This document shows, piece by piece, positions 31,939 through 41,676 of a stretch of 64,000 nt of DNA (positions are counted from its first letter, which is position 1; each line of letters opens with the position of its first letter). This DNA comes from Kluyvera genomosp. 3 (GTDB taxonomy: Bacteria > Pseudomonadota > Gammaproteobacteria > Enterobacterales > Enterobacteriaceae): contig CP022114.1 of assembly GCA_002211745.1 (NCBI GenBank), forward strand, positions 992,001 to 1,056,000, given 5' to 3'. A program made the position numbers and the translations under genes. Below the pieces are notes generated by a model. The model had not been told where the DNA came from and did not search any database. It saw only the letters and a list, made by a program, of their open reading frames with translations.

Positions 31939-32923
31939 GGGGAGATCTCTCCTGACGGAAAATAAGCCACAGGAACCACGGCGCGCCGAGCAGGCTGGTC
32001 AGCAGCCCGACGGGCATTTCGGCCGGTGCGGCAACCGTGCGGGCGAGCGTGTCGGCAATCAACAGCAGAATGGCACCCGCGAGCAGCGAGCCGGGGATCA
32101 GCCCGCGGTGATCCGGCCCAGCCACATACGCATCAGATGCGGGACGACCAGACCGATAAAGCCGATCACCCCGCTTATCGCCACCGATGCCGCCACCAGC
32201 ACCGCGCTACACAGCAACAGCACGCGCTGCAGCACCCGGACGTTCACGCCGAGATAGTGTGCCTCTTCATCGCCCAGTTGAAGCAGATTGAGGCGCGCGG
32301 CCATCCACCACACCACCAGCGATGATGGGATAATCAGCGTGGCGGAGACCAGTAGCGTCGGCCACTCCGCCTGCCCAGGCTGCCCATCCCCACAGCGACA
32401 GCTGGCGTAGCTGCGCATCGTTGCTGATCCACGACAGCATCCCCACCAGCGCGCCACACAGGGCGTTAATCGCAATACCGACCAGCAGCAGGCGCGAGAG
32501 CGAACCGTCGCCAGCCTTACTGAGCACAAAAATTACCGCCATCACCGCCAGGCTGCCGATAAACGCCGCCAGCATCGGCGCGTACAGCGCCACCAGCACC
32601 GGTACGGAAATCGGCAGTACCAGCCAGAATGCCACCGCCAGCGCCGCGCCGCTGCTGATACCGAGCAGCCCAGGGTCGGCCAGCGGATTGCGGAACAGCC
32701 CCTGCATTACGCAGCCGGAGAGCGCCAGCGCGCTACCCACCAGCAGCGCCAGCAGCACGCGCGGTAAGCGGATAGTGAGCCAGATATGGCGCAGTACCTC
32801 ATCGCCCGACGGCCAGATACTCGCCAGCGGCAGGCGCATCGCGCCGAGCGTGGTGGCAAACAGCGTCAGGGCCACGAGCAGCAGCACCATCAGCCACAGC
32901 GGGCGTGAGGCGGTCGCGTTCAT
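31931..32923 (-). CDS. hmuU: heme ABC transporter permease HmuU (three frameshifts)
   Basis: FecCD/BtuC-type multi-span inner-membrane permease. RLPRVLLALLVGSALALSGCVMQGLFRNPLADPGLLGISSGAAL is the family hallmark stretch; GVIGFIGLVVPHLMRMW is the coupling region contacting HmuV. Two G losses lie close together near 32375-32392 and one near 32103. Corrected length is 331. The start touches the hmuT stop (32923). Confidence 0.93.
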
Positions 32924-33738
32924 CAGTGCGTCTGCTCCGCTTTCTGACGCAGCGCCATCAGCGCCTGCGGCGTGCGCGGGCCAAAGCCGAGCAGCGCCAT
33001 ATCGTCAATCACCAACACCTGCTTATTGCGCCCGGCGGGCGTTTGCGCCAGACCTGGCAGCTTCCACAGCGAGGCTTCACCGCCCATGCCTTTCAGGCCG
33101 TCGGCGGAGATCACCACCAGATCCGGCTCACTGGCAATAACCCCTTCCTGCGACATGGTGCGATAGTGGTCAAAGCCCTGCATGGCGTTTTGCAAACCGG
33201 CGAGCTTAATCGCGCCGTCCGCCGCCGTCTGCTGCCCGGCCACCAGCGCCCCGGAGCCGCCGTGGCTGAGGATAAACAGCACGCGCTTGTTCAGCGGGCG
33301 TGCCGGGATTTTCGCCATATCGTCATGCAGCGTTTTACGCAGCACCTCGCCCTGTGTCTGCTTGCCCAGCGCGTCGGCAATCACCTGGACTTTGTTGTCC
33401 ATCGCCGCCGCATCGTAGCCGCCCGGCACATTCACCACCTTCACCTTGCTGCCTTCCACCTTTTGCAGCACCAGCGACGGCTGCGCCTGGCTGCTGGCCA
33501 GCACCAGCGTTGGGCGTAGGGAAAGAATGCCTTCTGCATTGAGCTGGCGCAGGTAGCCAACGTCCGGCAGCGATTGTGACGCCGCCGGCCAGGTGCTGGT
33601 GCTGTCGCGCGCCACCAGCTGCGACTGGGCATCCAGCGCGTAGACGATTTCCGTCACGTCGCCGCCGAGGGTAATAATGCGCTCGGCGGCGTTAGCCAAC
33701 AGCGGCAGCGCCGCCAGCAGAATCAGCAGCCGCTTCAT
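32923..33738 (-). CDS. hmuT: periplasmic heme-binding protein HmuT
   Basis: Intact substrate-binding protein (271 residues) that delivers heme to HmuUV. I chose the start at 33738, MKRLLILLAALPLLANAAERI, because it gives a clean signal peptide and overlaps the hmuS stop (ATGA); a start at 33783 would add 15 residues without family support. The fold family is the FecB/BtuF type, with RIITLGGDVTEIVYALDA at the mature N-terminus. Confidence 0.94.
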   Translation of the reverse strand: MKRLLILLAALPLLANAAERIITLGGDVTEIVYALDAQSQLVARDSTSTWPAASQSLPDVGYLRQLNAEGILSLRPTLVLASSQAQPSLVLQKVEGSKVKVVNVPGGYDAAAMDNKVQVIADALGKQTQGEVLRKTLHDDMAKIPARPLNKRVLFILSHGGSGALVAGQQTAADGAIKLAGLQNAMQGFDHYRTMSQEGVIASEPDLVVISADGLKGMGGEASLWKLPGLAQTPAGRNKQVLVIDDMALLGFGPRTPQALMALRQKAEQTH

Positions 33739-34765
33739 ACGGTCTGGCCTTCCGCCGTCAGGCTGTCGACCTGAGTGCGCCACTGTTGCTGCTCCGGATG
33801 GCCTTCGCTGCGCTGCCCGTACAGCTGGGCAATCTGGGTGCCGTCTTTGGCAAATAGCTCTACGCTGGTGACGTGACCGTCAACGGTGGGTTTACGCGTC
33901 ACCCACACTTCGTCGATGGTCTCTTCGCGCAGGTGCAGGGTGAAGGCGCTGTTGAAAATGTTGATCCAGCCGCGCATCGGCGTCAGCTTCTCCAGCACGC
34001 CGGTGAAGATTTGCACGCAGCCGCGGTTGCCAACGAAAATCATAAATTCATTGCCGTCCTGTTGCAGGGTCTCCAGCAGGCGAGGCAGAGCATCCGTATT
34101 GATGCGACAGGCCAGGTCGTCGTTGACCAGGCGGAAAGCCTGCTGGCGGAGAGGTTGTATTTGCGCAGCAGCGCGAAGAACTGGTGGACGTCGGTCATTG
34201 CGCGCCACTCTTTTTCCAGCGCCGCGCCGTCGGCCGTGTCGGCATAGCGCGCGTTTTCCACCGGACGAAGCGCCAGCGGCGCTGGCGTTGATTGGGTCTG
34301 TTCGGCAATCAGCGCCTGCCAGGCCGCGCTGTCCGTGTTGTCAGTGGTATAGACCTTCAGCGCCGCGTCGCCGTGCGGGTCAAAGAACTGAATGCTCTCG
34401 CGCCCTCCATCGTTAACGTGAAACGCGCTGGCCCACTGGCTCAGGAACAGGCGCAGGTCGAGAGCACGCGGGTTGAGTATCAGGCCCGCGTGGCCGTCGA
34501 GGTGCTGGTGGGTGAACGCGCCAACCTGCTCATGCACCGCGTACTCATTGCGGCAGATGCATTTGGTTTCGCCGACCTTTTCCAGCGAAGCGAGGATCGC
34601 GCGCGCATTATCCTGCAGGCGCACGGCGTCGTGGCCAACGCGTGCTGCGGTCAGTTCCGCTTCGCTCACCCCCATTACGGCGGCGATATCGCGAGCGTAT
34701 TTGGCGGCGCCGCTGGCTTTGACGTCCTGATAGCGCTGCCACAGTTCAGTTGATGCGTTTTGCAT
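33735..34765 (-). CDS. hmuS: hemin-degrading/heme-trafficking factor HmuS (one frameshift)
   Basis: Cytoplasmic HemS/HmuS/ChuS-family protein that binds and degrades heme or hands it on. Two repeated domains are visible: HEQVGAFTHQHLDGHAGLIL in the first and NRGCVQIFTGVLEKLTPMRGWINIFN in the second. Start MQNASTELWQRYQ at 34765; one C is lost near 34153 (CCC to CC). Corrected length is 343. Located between hmuR and hmuT. Confidence 0.93.
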
Positions 34766-34825
34766 AACTCTCTTCCTTATCATTACCCCGGCCAGCGGCC
34801 GGGGCAGGTTTTGTTGATGTTGTTA

Positions 34826-37185
34826 TCAGAAATCGACGTTGACGCCCAGCTGCCAGGTACGGCCCGGCATTACCGCCAGCGACTTATCGTTGGCGTCCTG
34901 ATTGGTGGACGTTTCAATGTTGCGGCTGCTCAGGTAGTCCCAGTATTTACGGTCGGTCAGGTTATACACGCCGCCGTTGATACGGACGTTCTTCGCGACG
35001 CGCCAGTAGGCCGTCCAGTCGAGCATGCCGTAGCCAGGTACGCGCATGTATTCGCTGGTGGAATCGGTAATCGCGCTGCCGGTGTTGGTGTAGCTCTCAC
35101 GGTTGGTGGCAGTGGCGCGTTTGCCTTTCACGAAGGTGGCGGTCAGCGCGGTACCGTACACTTTCGACGGATCGTCCCACGCCACGCCGACGATCGCTTT
35201 CATCGGCGCTACGCTATCGAGGTCGACGTATTTGTCGCCGTAGTAGCTGGATTTTGATTTCCCTTCGCTGTAGCCGTAGGCCAGCGTTGCGCTCAGGCCG
35301 TCAACCTGCTCAAACCAGGTGCCAAAGTTGAACTTCGCGCTGATCTCACCGCCGTAGATATAGGCTTTATCACGGTTTTCCGCCTGATAAATGGTGTAGA
35401 TGTTCGACGGTACGTTGGCGAATTGGGTTGGATTGTTGGAACGGGTGTAGCGGGTATAGGCGATAAAGTCTTTATAGTTGTTGTAGAACAACGCGGTACG
35501 CATGGTGATCCCTTCGGTCACTTCACCCTTCATGCCCACTCGACGTTGTCGCTGGTTTCGGTTTTCAGATCGGTATTGCCGATCAGCGCGTACTGACCGC
35601 GGCCCGCGTAGCTGGAACCGAGGTTCCATGAACCGTACAGCTGGCTGGTGTTCGGGAACTCCGCGCCGCGTTTGTACTGCAGGTAGGTCATCATGCGCGG
35701 CGTAATGTCGTACTGGAAGGTCAGCGATGGCAGCGCCTGGGTGTCCGAGTTTTTCCCGTACAGGGTCGACACCGAGGATTCGGTCAGTACCGTGCTGTTG
35801 GTGGTCAGGCTGGAAAGATTCTCCGGCTTCGTAGACTGATGCACCACGCGAACGCCCGGGATCACCGCAAAGTTATGCCCGTCGAGATCGAAGTTGATCT
35901 GATCCTGCAGGAAGCCGCCGATCGTGTACTCGCGGCTGTCCGCTTCCGGCTGCATGATCTCGCTGTAAACGCTTGGGATAGGCGACTGGCTGAACGGACG
36001 CTGGGTTTTGGTGGTGCTGGCGTTAAAGCCCGCGCTCAGGTCATGGCGGCCGAGGGTTTTGGCCAGCGCGGTCTGCATACCCAGGTGTCGGTGTCATAGT
36101 TGGAGTACACCGTTTGCATCTTGCTGGTGAAGCTGTCCGGCATATAGGTCCGGTCGTGCGCTTCGGTATGCTGGTAGTAAACCCTGGTCGATGCGCTGTC
36201 GATGAAGTCGTTCATCGGCGTCCAGTCGTCTTTCAGGCTCAGGCCCAGCGGCGAGTCTGGCTGGTCTGCTGCGCGTCGCCGATGGTTTTGCTACCGCTGT
36301 CGTTCCACACATCGTAGTGGGTGTGGTTGGTTTTATGGTAGTAGTCGAGGGTGCTGGTCAGTTTGTGCTGATCGTTAGGTTGCCAGATCCCAGAGGCCAT
36401 AAACGCGTCGGAGTGCCAGTTCGCCGGGAACGCGTCCACGCTCGAACTGTTGGTGGTGGTCTCCTGGCCATCGCGGCGGCTGTAGACAAAAATGCCGCGC
36501 AGCGTTTCGTCGCCGCCCGCTGCCGTCAGACCATTGTGCCAGCTGCGGTCAGACGAGTCATACTCGCTGCGGTAGCTAAAGGCACTGGTTTTGCCCGGAT
36601 GCAGATAGTCGTCCGCCGATTTCGGCTGGAAGGAAACGTTGCCGCCGATGGAGGTATTGGCGGTCTCGGTGTCGGTCGCCCAGATTGAATATCCACGCTG
36701 CCGTACATGTACGGGTCGATATAGTCGCGGCCAATGCCGAAGGTGTTAAGCCCGGCGCGGCTGACGTAGCTGCGGCCGGTGGCGTTCGGCTGCGCAATGC
36801 CGTCGACGTCGATGCCGACGCGGTTGCTCTCAAGGCCACGAATGTTGTAGCCAGTGTAGCCGCCGCGGTCGAAGCCGCTTTTGCCGTTGCCGGATCCGCC
36901 GCTGGCACCGGTCGCGCCGATCAGCGGTTCATAACGCATAATGGAACCAAAATCGTTGGCCCCTTTGTCCTGAAGCTCCTGCGCGCTTATCGCGTGCTGA
37001 CTGCCCGGTTTAAGTACCGGTGCGGGGGCGGTGACGGTCATCTGTTCCGCGCTGTCGACGGCGGTTTTGTCCTGTGTTTCAGCCGCGCCCGCGGAAGTCT
37101 GATAGATTGCTGCGAGCAAAGAGGTCACCAGTAGGCTTTTCTTGCACCACGCCTCTGATTGAATGGATTTGTACATAGTTGCCAT
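34826..37185 (-). CDS. hmuR: TonB-dependent hemin receptor HmuR (four frameshifts)
   Basis: Outer-membrane beta-barrel importing heme. The N-terminus (MYKSIQSEAWCKKSLLVTSL from 37176; 37185 also possible) carries a signal peptide, then a TonB-box-like EQMTVTAP and a plug domain (NIRGLESNRVGIDVDGIAQP). The C-terminus GVYNLTDRKYWD...LGVNVDF ends in the aromatic residue required for barrel assembly. Single G/C losses near 36683, 36255, 36087 and 35536 break the frame. Corrected length is about 787. A Fur box lies upstream. Confidence 0.93.
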
Positions 37186-37282
37186 GCCTTCATCGTTATT
37201 AGTATTGGCTCACGCGTAACTTCCAGAATCTGCTTTTCCTTAAGCATCTTGACGCCCTCCAATTTTATGCAATGCGAATGTT

Positions 37283-37301
37283 AATGATAGGTATTATCAT
37301 T
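37283..37301 (-). promoter_or_regulatory. Fur box of hmuR
   Basis: 19-bp inverted repeat AATGATA-GGTAT-TATCATT in the hmuR/SelW-like intergenic region, about 100 bases upstream of hmuR. It closely follows the Fur consensus of GATAAT-type repeats, predicting iron repression of the heme operon and possibly of the divergent gene. Confidence 0.85.
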
Positions 37302-37381
37302 TGCAATAATATTTGCAAATAAATCTGCTTGCATGCAACAATTTGATTACAATTTTGTTTTTTGACTCTCCCGAGATAGCG

Positions 37382-37669
37382 ATGACCGAGAAAGCGGCAG
37401 TTACCATCACCTACTGTTCCCAATGCAACTGGATGCTGCGTGCCAGCTGGATGGCGCAGGAACTGCTACACACCTTCAGTACCGATATTGCCTGCGTAAC
37501 GCTGATACCGGGTACCGGCGGGATTTTTACCATTACCGTCGGGGATGAACTGGTGTGGGAGCGCAAGCGTGACGACGGCTTCCCGGACGCCGCCGAGCTC
37601 AAGCGTCGGGTGCGCGACGTTTGCTTCCCGGAAAAACCGCTGGGCCATGTGGATAAGCACGAAGGATAA
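37382..37669 (+). CDS. SelT/SelW/SelH-like (Rdx family) protein
   Basis: Intact 95-residue thioredoxin-like-fold protein with a CxxC motif in ITYCSQCNWMLRASW near the N-terminus, where selenoprotein W has CxxU, and the family GGIFTITVGDELVWERKRDDGFPDAAELKRRVRD core. The start at 37382 gives the standard family length. It is divergent from hmuR and downstream of the Fur box, so a link to heme or iron redox chemistry is possible but unproven. Confidence 0.85.
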   Translation: MTEKAAVTITYCSQCNWMLRASWMAQELLHTFSTDIACVTLIPGTGGIFTITVGDELVWERKRDDGFPDAAELKRRVRDVCFPEKPLGHVDKHEG

Positions 37670-37701
37670 AGCGGCTGCGAACGCGCCATTAAACGTGTAT
37701 T

Positions 37702-37714
37702 ATTAATGCATCTT
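37702..37714 (+). promoter_or_regulatory. candidate NsrR site upstream of ygbA
   Basis: On the minus strand AAGATGCATTA matches the NsrR half-site AAGATGCATTT at 10 of 11 positions. It lies 20 bases before the ygbA start. E. coli ygbA is a known NsrR target. Confidence 0.6.
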
Positions 37715-37733
37715 TATTGGTGAGGGACGGGCT

Positions 37734-38078
37734 ATGGCAGGCAAACGTATCGATCGTGAAAAACGGACAATCAGCAGCATGATTGCGCTCTATCAGCGCC
37801 GCTGTCCGCAGGCGTTGCACGATGCTGAGCATTACCAGGCGCTGAACCATTATGCCGATAAGCGGCTGGATAAGTGCGTGTTTGGCGAACAAAAACCGGC
37901 CTGCAAGCAGTGCCCGGTGCACTGCTACCAACCCGCGAAGCGTGAAGAGATGAAACAGATTATGCGCTGGGCAGGTCCGCGGATGCTCTGGCGTCACCCG
38001 CTGCTCACGATCCTCCATTTGATTGATGACCGCCGTCCGGTTCCCGAGCTGCCGGAGAAATATCGGCGCAAAAAATAG
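37734..38078 (+). CDS. ygbA: nitrous oxide-stimulated promoter family protein YgbA
   Basis: Intact 114-residue protein with a cysteine cluster KPACKQCPVHCYQP (CxxCxxxC) and family core MKQIMRWAGPRMLWRHPLLTI. In E. coli ygbA is induced by nitric oxide through NsrR and lies between mutS and fhlA; the same neighbourhood is kept here except that tna and hmu genes intervene. Molecular function is unsettled. Confidence 0.92.
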   Translation: MAGKRIDREKRTISSMIALYQRRCPQALHDAEHYQALNHYADKRLDKCVFGEQKPACKQCPVHCYQPAKREEMKQIMRWAGPRMLWRHPLLTILHLIDDRRPVPELPEKYRRKK

Positions 38079-38080
38079 CC

Positions 38081-38908
38081 TTACAGGGTGCGGCAGTGAC
38101 GACGATACTCCGACGGCGAGCGGGCAGTATGCTTGCGGAAGATGCGGCAAAAGTAGTTGCTGTCCTCAAAGCCACAGTGGTGGGCAATCTCTTTAATTTT
38201 CAGCTCATAGCCGCGCAGTAATTTCTTTGCCAACTCCAGGCGCACGGCGGTGAGGTATTCGTTAAAGCCGACGGTGCTGGACTTCTGAAACAGGTGCGAC
38301 AGATAGTTCGGGGTGATGTGAAACTTCTTCGCCACCGTCTCACGGCTGAGCGCCTCGGCGGCGTGTTCGTCGATATATTCCTGAATCGCCAGAAACAATT
38401 CTCTGCTTTTGCTGACTGTATCCGCCAGATGGGTCAGTTGATCGATACAGTGGCTGAGCAGGCCGCTGAGGACTATCTGCGTGGTGGGCATCACCGGGCG
38501 AATCGCCAGCTCATTCATTGCCAGCAGTAGATACGATCCCACCCGCGGGCCGAGTCGCGCCACGTGCTGCTTGCGGATCTCAACGAATTTTTTACCGTCG
38601 AAGCGTTGAAGGCTGAAGCCCAGTTTTTGTTTGCTGAACAGAATGCTCAGCGAAGTTGCCGGGCCGTGCCACTGCGGGGCATTCCAGCGCCCGCCGGGAA
38701 TATACAGCGCATGCAGCGGCCCAAGCGGTGCTTCCAGGCAGCCATCCGCCAGCTCGCCTTCCAGCACAATCTCAAGGCGGGGAAATGATACGCTCATCGC
38801 CAGCTCCGGCGCGGGCTGGGAGATTTGCGGAAAACGCACCACGAGCTCGTTCTGCCGGGTAAGCAGCTGTTTCAGCACGGGGACGAGGGTTGGTTCTGAC
38901 ATGCTCAT
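38081..38908 (-). CDS. AraC-family transcriptional regulator
   Basis: 275-residue regulator if started at MSMSEPTLVPVLKQLL (38908); an ATG at 39007 would add 33 residues of unlikely sequence. An N-terminal cupin-like sensing domain (LEAPLGPLHALYIPGGRWNAPQWHG) precedes two C-terminal helix-turn-helix motifs (SRETVAKKFHITPNYLSHLFQKS and IKEIAHHCGFEDSNYFCRIFRKHTARSPSEYRR). Divergent from the PhyH dioxygenase gene, which it probably controls. Effector unknown. Confidence 0.85.
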   Translation of the reverse strand: MSMSEPTLVPVLKQLLTRQNELVVRFPQISQPAPELAMSVSFPRLEIVLEGELADGCLEAPLGPLHALYIPGGRWNAPQWHGPATSLSILFSKQKLGFSLQRFDGKKFVEIRKQHVARLGPRVGSYLLLAMNELAIRPVMPTTQIVLSGLLSHCIDQLTHLADTVSKSRELFLAIQEYIDEHAAEALSRETVAKKFHITPNYLSHLFQKSSTVGFNEYLTAVRLELAKKLLRGYELKIKEIAHHCGFEDSNYFCRIFRKHTARSPSEYRRHCRTL

Positions 38909-39061
38909 GTCCTGTTGTAATTCTGGATTTTGAGTCTCATCACACTTTATTTTGCTGTACACAAAAATCCAGTGTTGTGTAGCTATCTCATACAGAATGG
39001 CGGCCACGCCTGCAGTAACTTTTCATACATGTTGTGAAATGGTTAACAAAAGAGAGGCAAT

Positions 39062-39828
39062 ATGGACAAGCAAGCGGCATTCTGGCTGGATGCACTGGGC
39101 GCCAACGGCGAACTGTCAGACACGATGAAACATGAGCTGGATACCCAGGGCTATACGATCGTTCACGGCGTAGCGGATGCCGACTGGCTGGCTGCGATGC
39201 GGGAGCGAATTGATTTTTTGGTGGAACACGAAGGTGAGAATCTGGCGATAGAACATCATCAGGAAGCGACGGCAACACGCGTGGCTAATCTGGTGAATAA
39301 AGGCGTGGTGTGGGAGAAAGTGTGGGCTCATCCGCTGATTCTGTCAGCGTGCCGCTATATTTTTGGGGGCGCGTTTAAAGTTTCCAGCCTCAACGCCCGC
39401 GAGGCGCTGTACAACGGCGGACACCAGCCGCTGCACGCCGACTGGAAAAAGCCGCGCCCGGACTTCCCGAAAGTGCATCTGGTGAACACGATCTGGGCAA
39501 TTGACGATCTCTCCGCCGCGAACGGCGCGCCGCGTATTATCCCGCCACTCACCTGCGCCCTGAGCTGCCGGAAGAGGTGCTGGAAAATGTGGAAGCGCCG
39601 CATCCGGATGAAGTGATTTTTGCAGCCCCGGCGGGTAGCGTGATGATTTACAACGCCCATACCTGGCACGGCGGCACGACTAACCGCGAAGGTTCGCGTC
39701 GTCGCGTGCTACACGGCCTGTACATCGACCGGGCAGACGCCGCGCAACAGGATCAGCGCCGTTGGCTCACCCCGGAAACCGCCAGCCGCTTGACGCCCGC
39801 GCAGAAGTGGCTGCTGGATGTGGAGTAG
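39062..39828 (+). CDS. phytanoyl-CoA dioxygenase (PhyH) family protein (one frameshift)
   Basis: Fe(II)/2-oxoglutarate-dependent oxygenase fold. The iron-binding His-X-Asp is in QPLHADWKKPRP, with the distal His in AHTWHGGTTNREGSRRRVLHGLY. One G is missing near 39543 (CCGGCC to CCGCC, RIIPATHLRP in the corrected frame). Corrected length is 255. Substrate unknown; the family hydroxylates diverse small molecules. It forms a divergent pair with the AraC gene and ends 32 bases before the mobile element. Confidence 0.83.
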
Positions 39829-39879
39829 CGTTTCGAGTAGTTCCGTCATCCTTTGTGGGGCTGTCTCTTATACACAAAT

Positions 39880-40313
39880 TTAAGAGACAAGACCTGATAT
39901 CTGTTAGTAAGGTGCAAGGTTCCGTTCACTTTACGTTGGGTGGAATATGACGTTCTATCACCGGTGAACGGGCCAAGGGGGCGGCCGCGCCCCCTTGACA
40001 ATCCCCGCGGCCCGCAGGGAAATCGGTGCTTCGCACTGCGCTCACCTACGAACTCCAGCCTGCGGCACGGCGAAACTCGACATCCTGTCTCGGTTCGCCT
40101 CAGTCCGCCATCCATGGCGTCCTGACCTTGTCTTCCATTCTCCGGTTCGCCGATTTCCAGCGGGGACTCATCGGTTTCAGTAGCTCTGGTTTTTGCTGTT
40201 AACTAAAAGACCGCACTGGTGTTGGTGGCGTCTAAATCGCCGAAGCGTTCCCTGAAGGCCAGGGCAGCCCACAGGGATGTGGGCTGAGGGCGCGGCTTTA
40301 CAGGGATAATGAG
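39880..40313. other. non-coding arm left of the inner IS
   Basis: About 430 bases without a supportable gene. It includes a GC-rich palindrome around 39973-39997 (GGGGGCGGCCGCGCCCCC) and an inverted copy of TGTCTCTTA (TAAGAGACA at 39881-39889) facing the left end. Origin not recognised. Confidence 0.45.
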
Positions 40314-40392
40314 ATGGACGCTCCAGATTTTACGGTATCAAAGTACCAGACTGGATCGTTGCAATACGTCCTGAAAAATGAGGAGCGTCCAC

Positions 40393-41417
40393 ATGAAAGT
40401 ATCAACTCTTGGTATCGACCTGGCAAAGAACGTTTTTCAGCTTCATGGTGTCGATCACGAAGGCCATACTATTTTGCGTAAAAAGCTCACCCGGGCTAAG
40501 TTTGTTCAGTTTGTTATTCAACTGGAACCTTGTCTGATTGGCATGGAAGCCTGCTCATCCAGTCATCATTTCGCGCGATTATTCACCCGCTATGGTCATG
40601 AGGTAAAACTCATTCCTCCGCAGTATGTGAAGCCTTATGTGAAAACGAACAAGACGGATGCAGCAGACGCTGAAGCAATCTGCGAAGCGGTAACCCGCCC
40701 GAATATGCGTTTTGTACAGATAAAAACCGAAGAGCAGCAGGCCGTTTTAGCGTTACACACTGAACGGGGAATACTTATCCGCGAGCGGATCGCCTGTTCC
40801 AATAGTTTAAGAGCCACACTTGCTGAGTTTGGTATTACGATTGGAGCCGGACAAAGCCATTTAACCCGTGAGCTGCCAGCCATTCTGGAGGACGGCGAAA
40901 ATGGTTTATCTCCCTTTGTCAGAACCAGCATCTACAGACAGGCTAAACATATCCGGGAACTTGAGGAGCAAGTTAAACAGGTAGAAGAAGCTCTGGCCTC
41001 CTGGTATAGAACGCAGGAAGCCTGCCAGAGAATAGCCAAAATCCCGGGCATTGGCATGCTAACGGCCACTTATGTCGTAGCAGCAGTGGGTAATGCCCGA
41101 CAATTCAGTACCGCAAAGCAGTTCGCTTCATGGCTGGGGCTGACACCAAAGGAACATTCCAGCGGCGGGAAACAGCAACTGGGAGGGATCAGCAAACGTG
41201 GAGATGGATATTTCCGATACTTGCTGGTTCACGGCGCACGCGCACTTACCGCCTGGGTCAACCGGAACGGCGCGATTGAGGAGAATGCCTGGCTTCGGGG
41301 CTACTTGAGCGGAAGCACTACAATGTAGCTGTTGTCGCCATGGCGGCAAAAACAGCGAGGATCATGTGGTCAATGTTGACACACAATACTGAATATCAAC
41401 CTCGCCAGCTCGCCTGA
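40393..41417 (+). CDS. IS110-family transposase (one frameshift)
   Basis: DEDD-type recombinase of IS110 elements: N-terminal RuvC-like domain with Asp in GIDLAKNVFQLHG, Glu in IGMEACSSSHHF, and Asp residues in KTNKTDAADAEAI; C-terminal Transposase_20 domain with IPGIGMLTATYVVA and ASWLGLTPKEHSSGGKQ. One G is missing near 41297 (five to four), after which the corrected frame continues to TGA 41415-41417, giving 341 residues, typical of the family. Start ATGAAAGTATC at 40393. Confidence 0.93.
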
Positions 41418-41676
41418 CACAAGGTCAGTCAATCTGACGAGGTGCTGAAAAAAGTTAAGTCCTGGTAGGCGCAAGTGACTTCAGAAGATGGCAAAACAGG
41501 TAAGACCGCAGGCAGGATACACCGAGAGGTAACAAGGGCAAGTTAGCCCGTAGAGGATGATTGGTACCTGCCTGGCGGATTTCATCATGGTTCGGGATAA
41601 AAAATCCCATCAGAAACCGGATATATGGCTGCACCTACCCGTTTTATTACTGAACTGAAGAAAGCATTGCATTCCG
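41418..41676 (+). ncRNA. candidate bridge-RNA region of the IS
   Basis: About 260 bases of non-coding sequence between the transposase stop and the right subterminal repeat. In IS1111-group elements the bridge RNA that pairs with donor and target DNA is encoded in this right end. The assignment rests on family knowledge and position; I did not fold the RNA or identify its guide loops. Confidence 0.4.

Noticed and set aside
39861-39876. Library adaptor contamination at the left end of the mobile element
   Set aside because: CTGTCTCTTATACACA equals the start of the Tn5 mosaic end used in sequencing adaptors, but the next bases (AAATTT) diverge and a related inverted end lies 2 kb away, so a natural IS50-like end is more likely. 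Not fully excluded.
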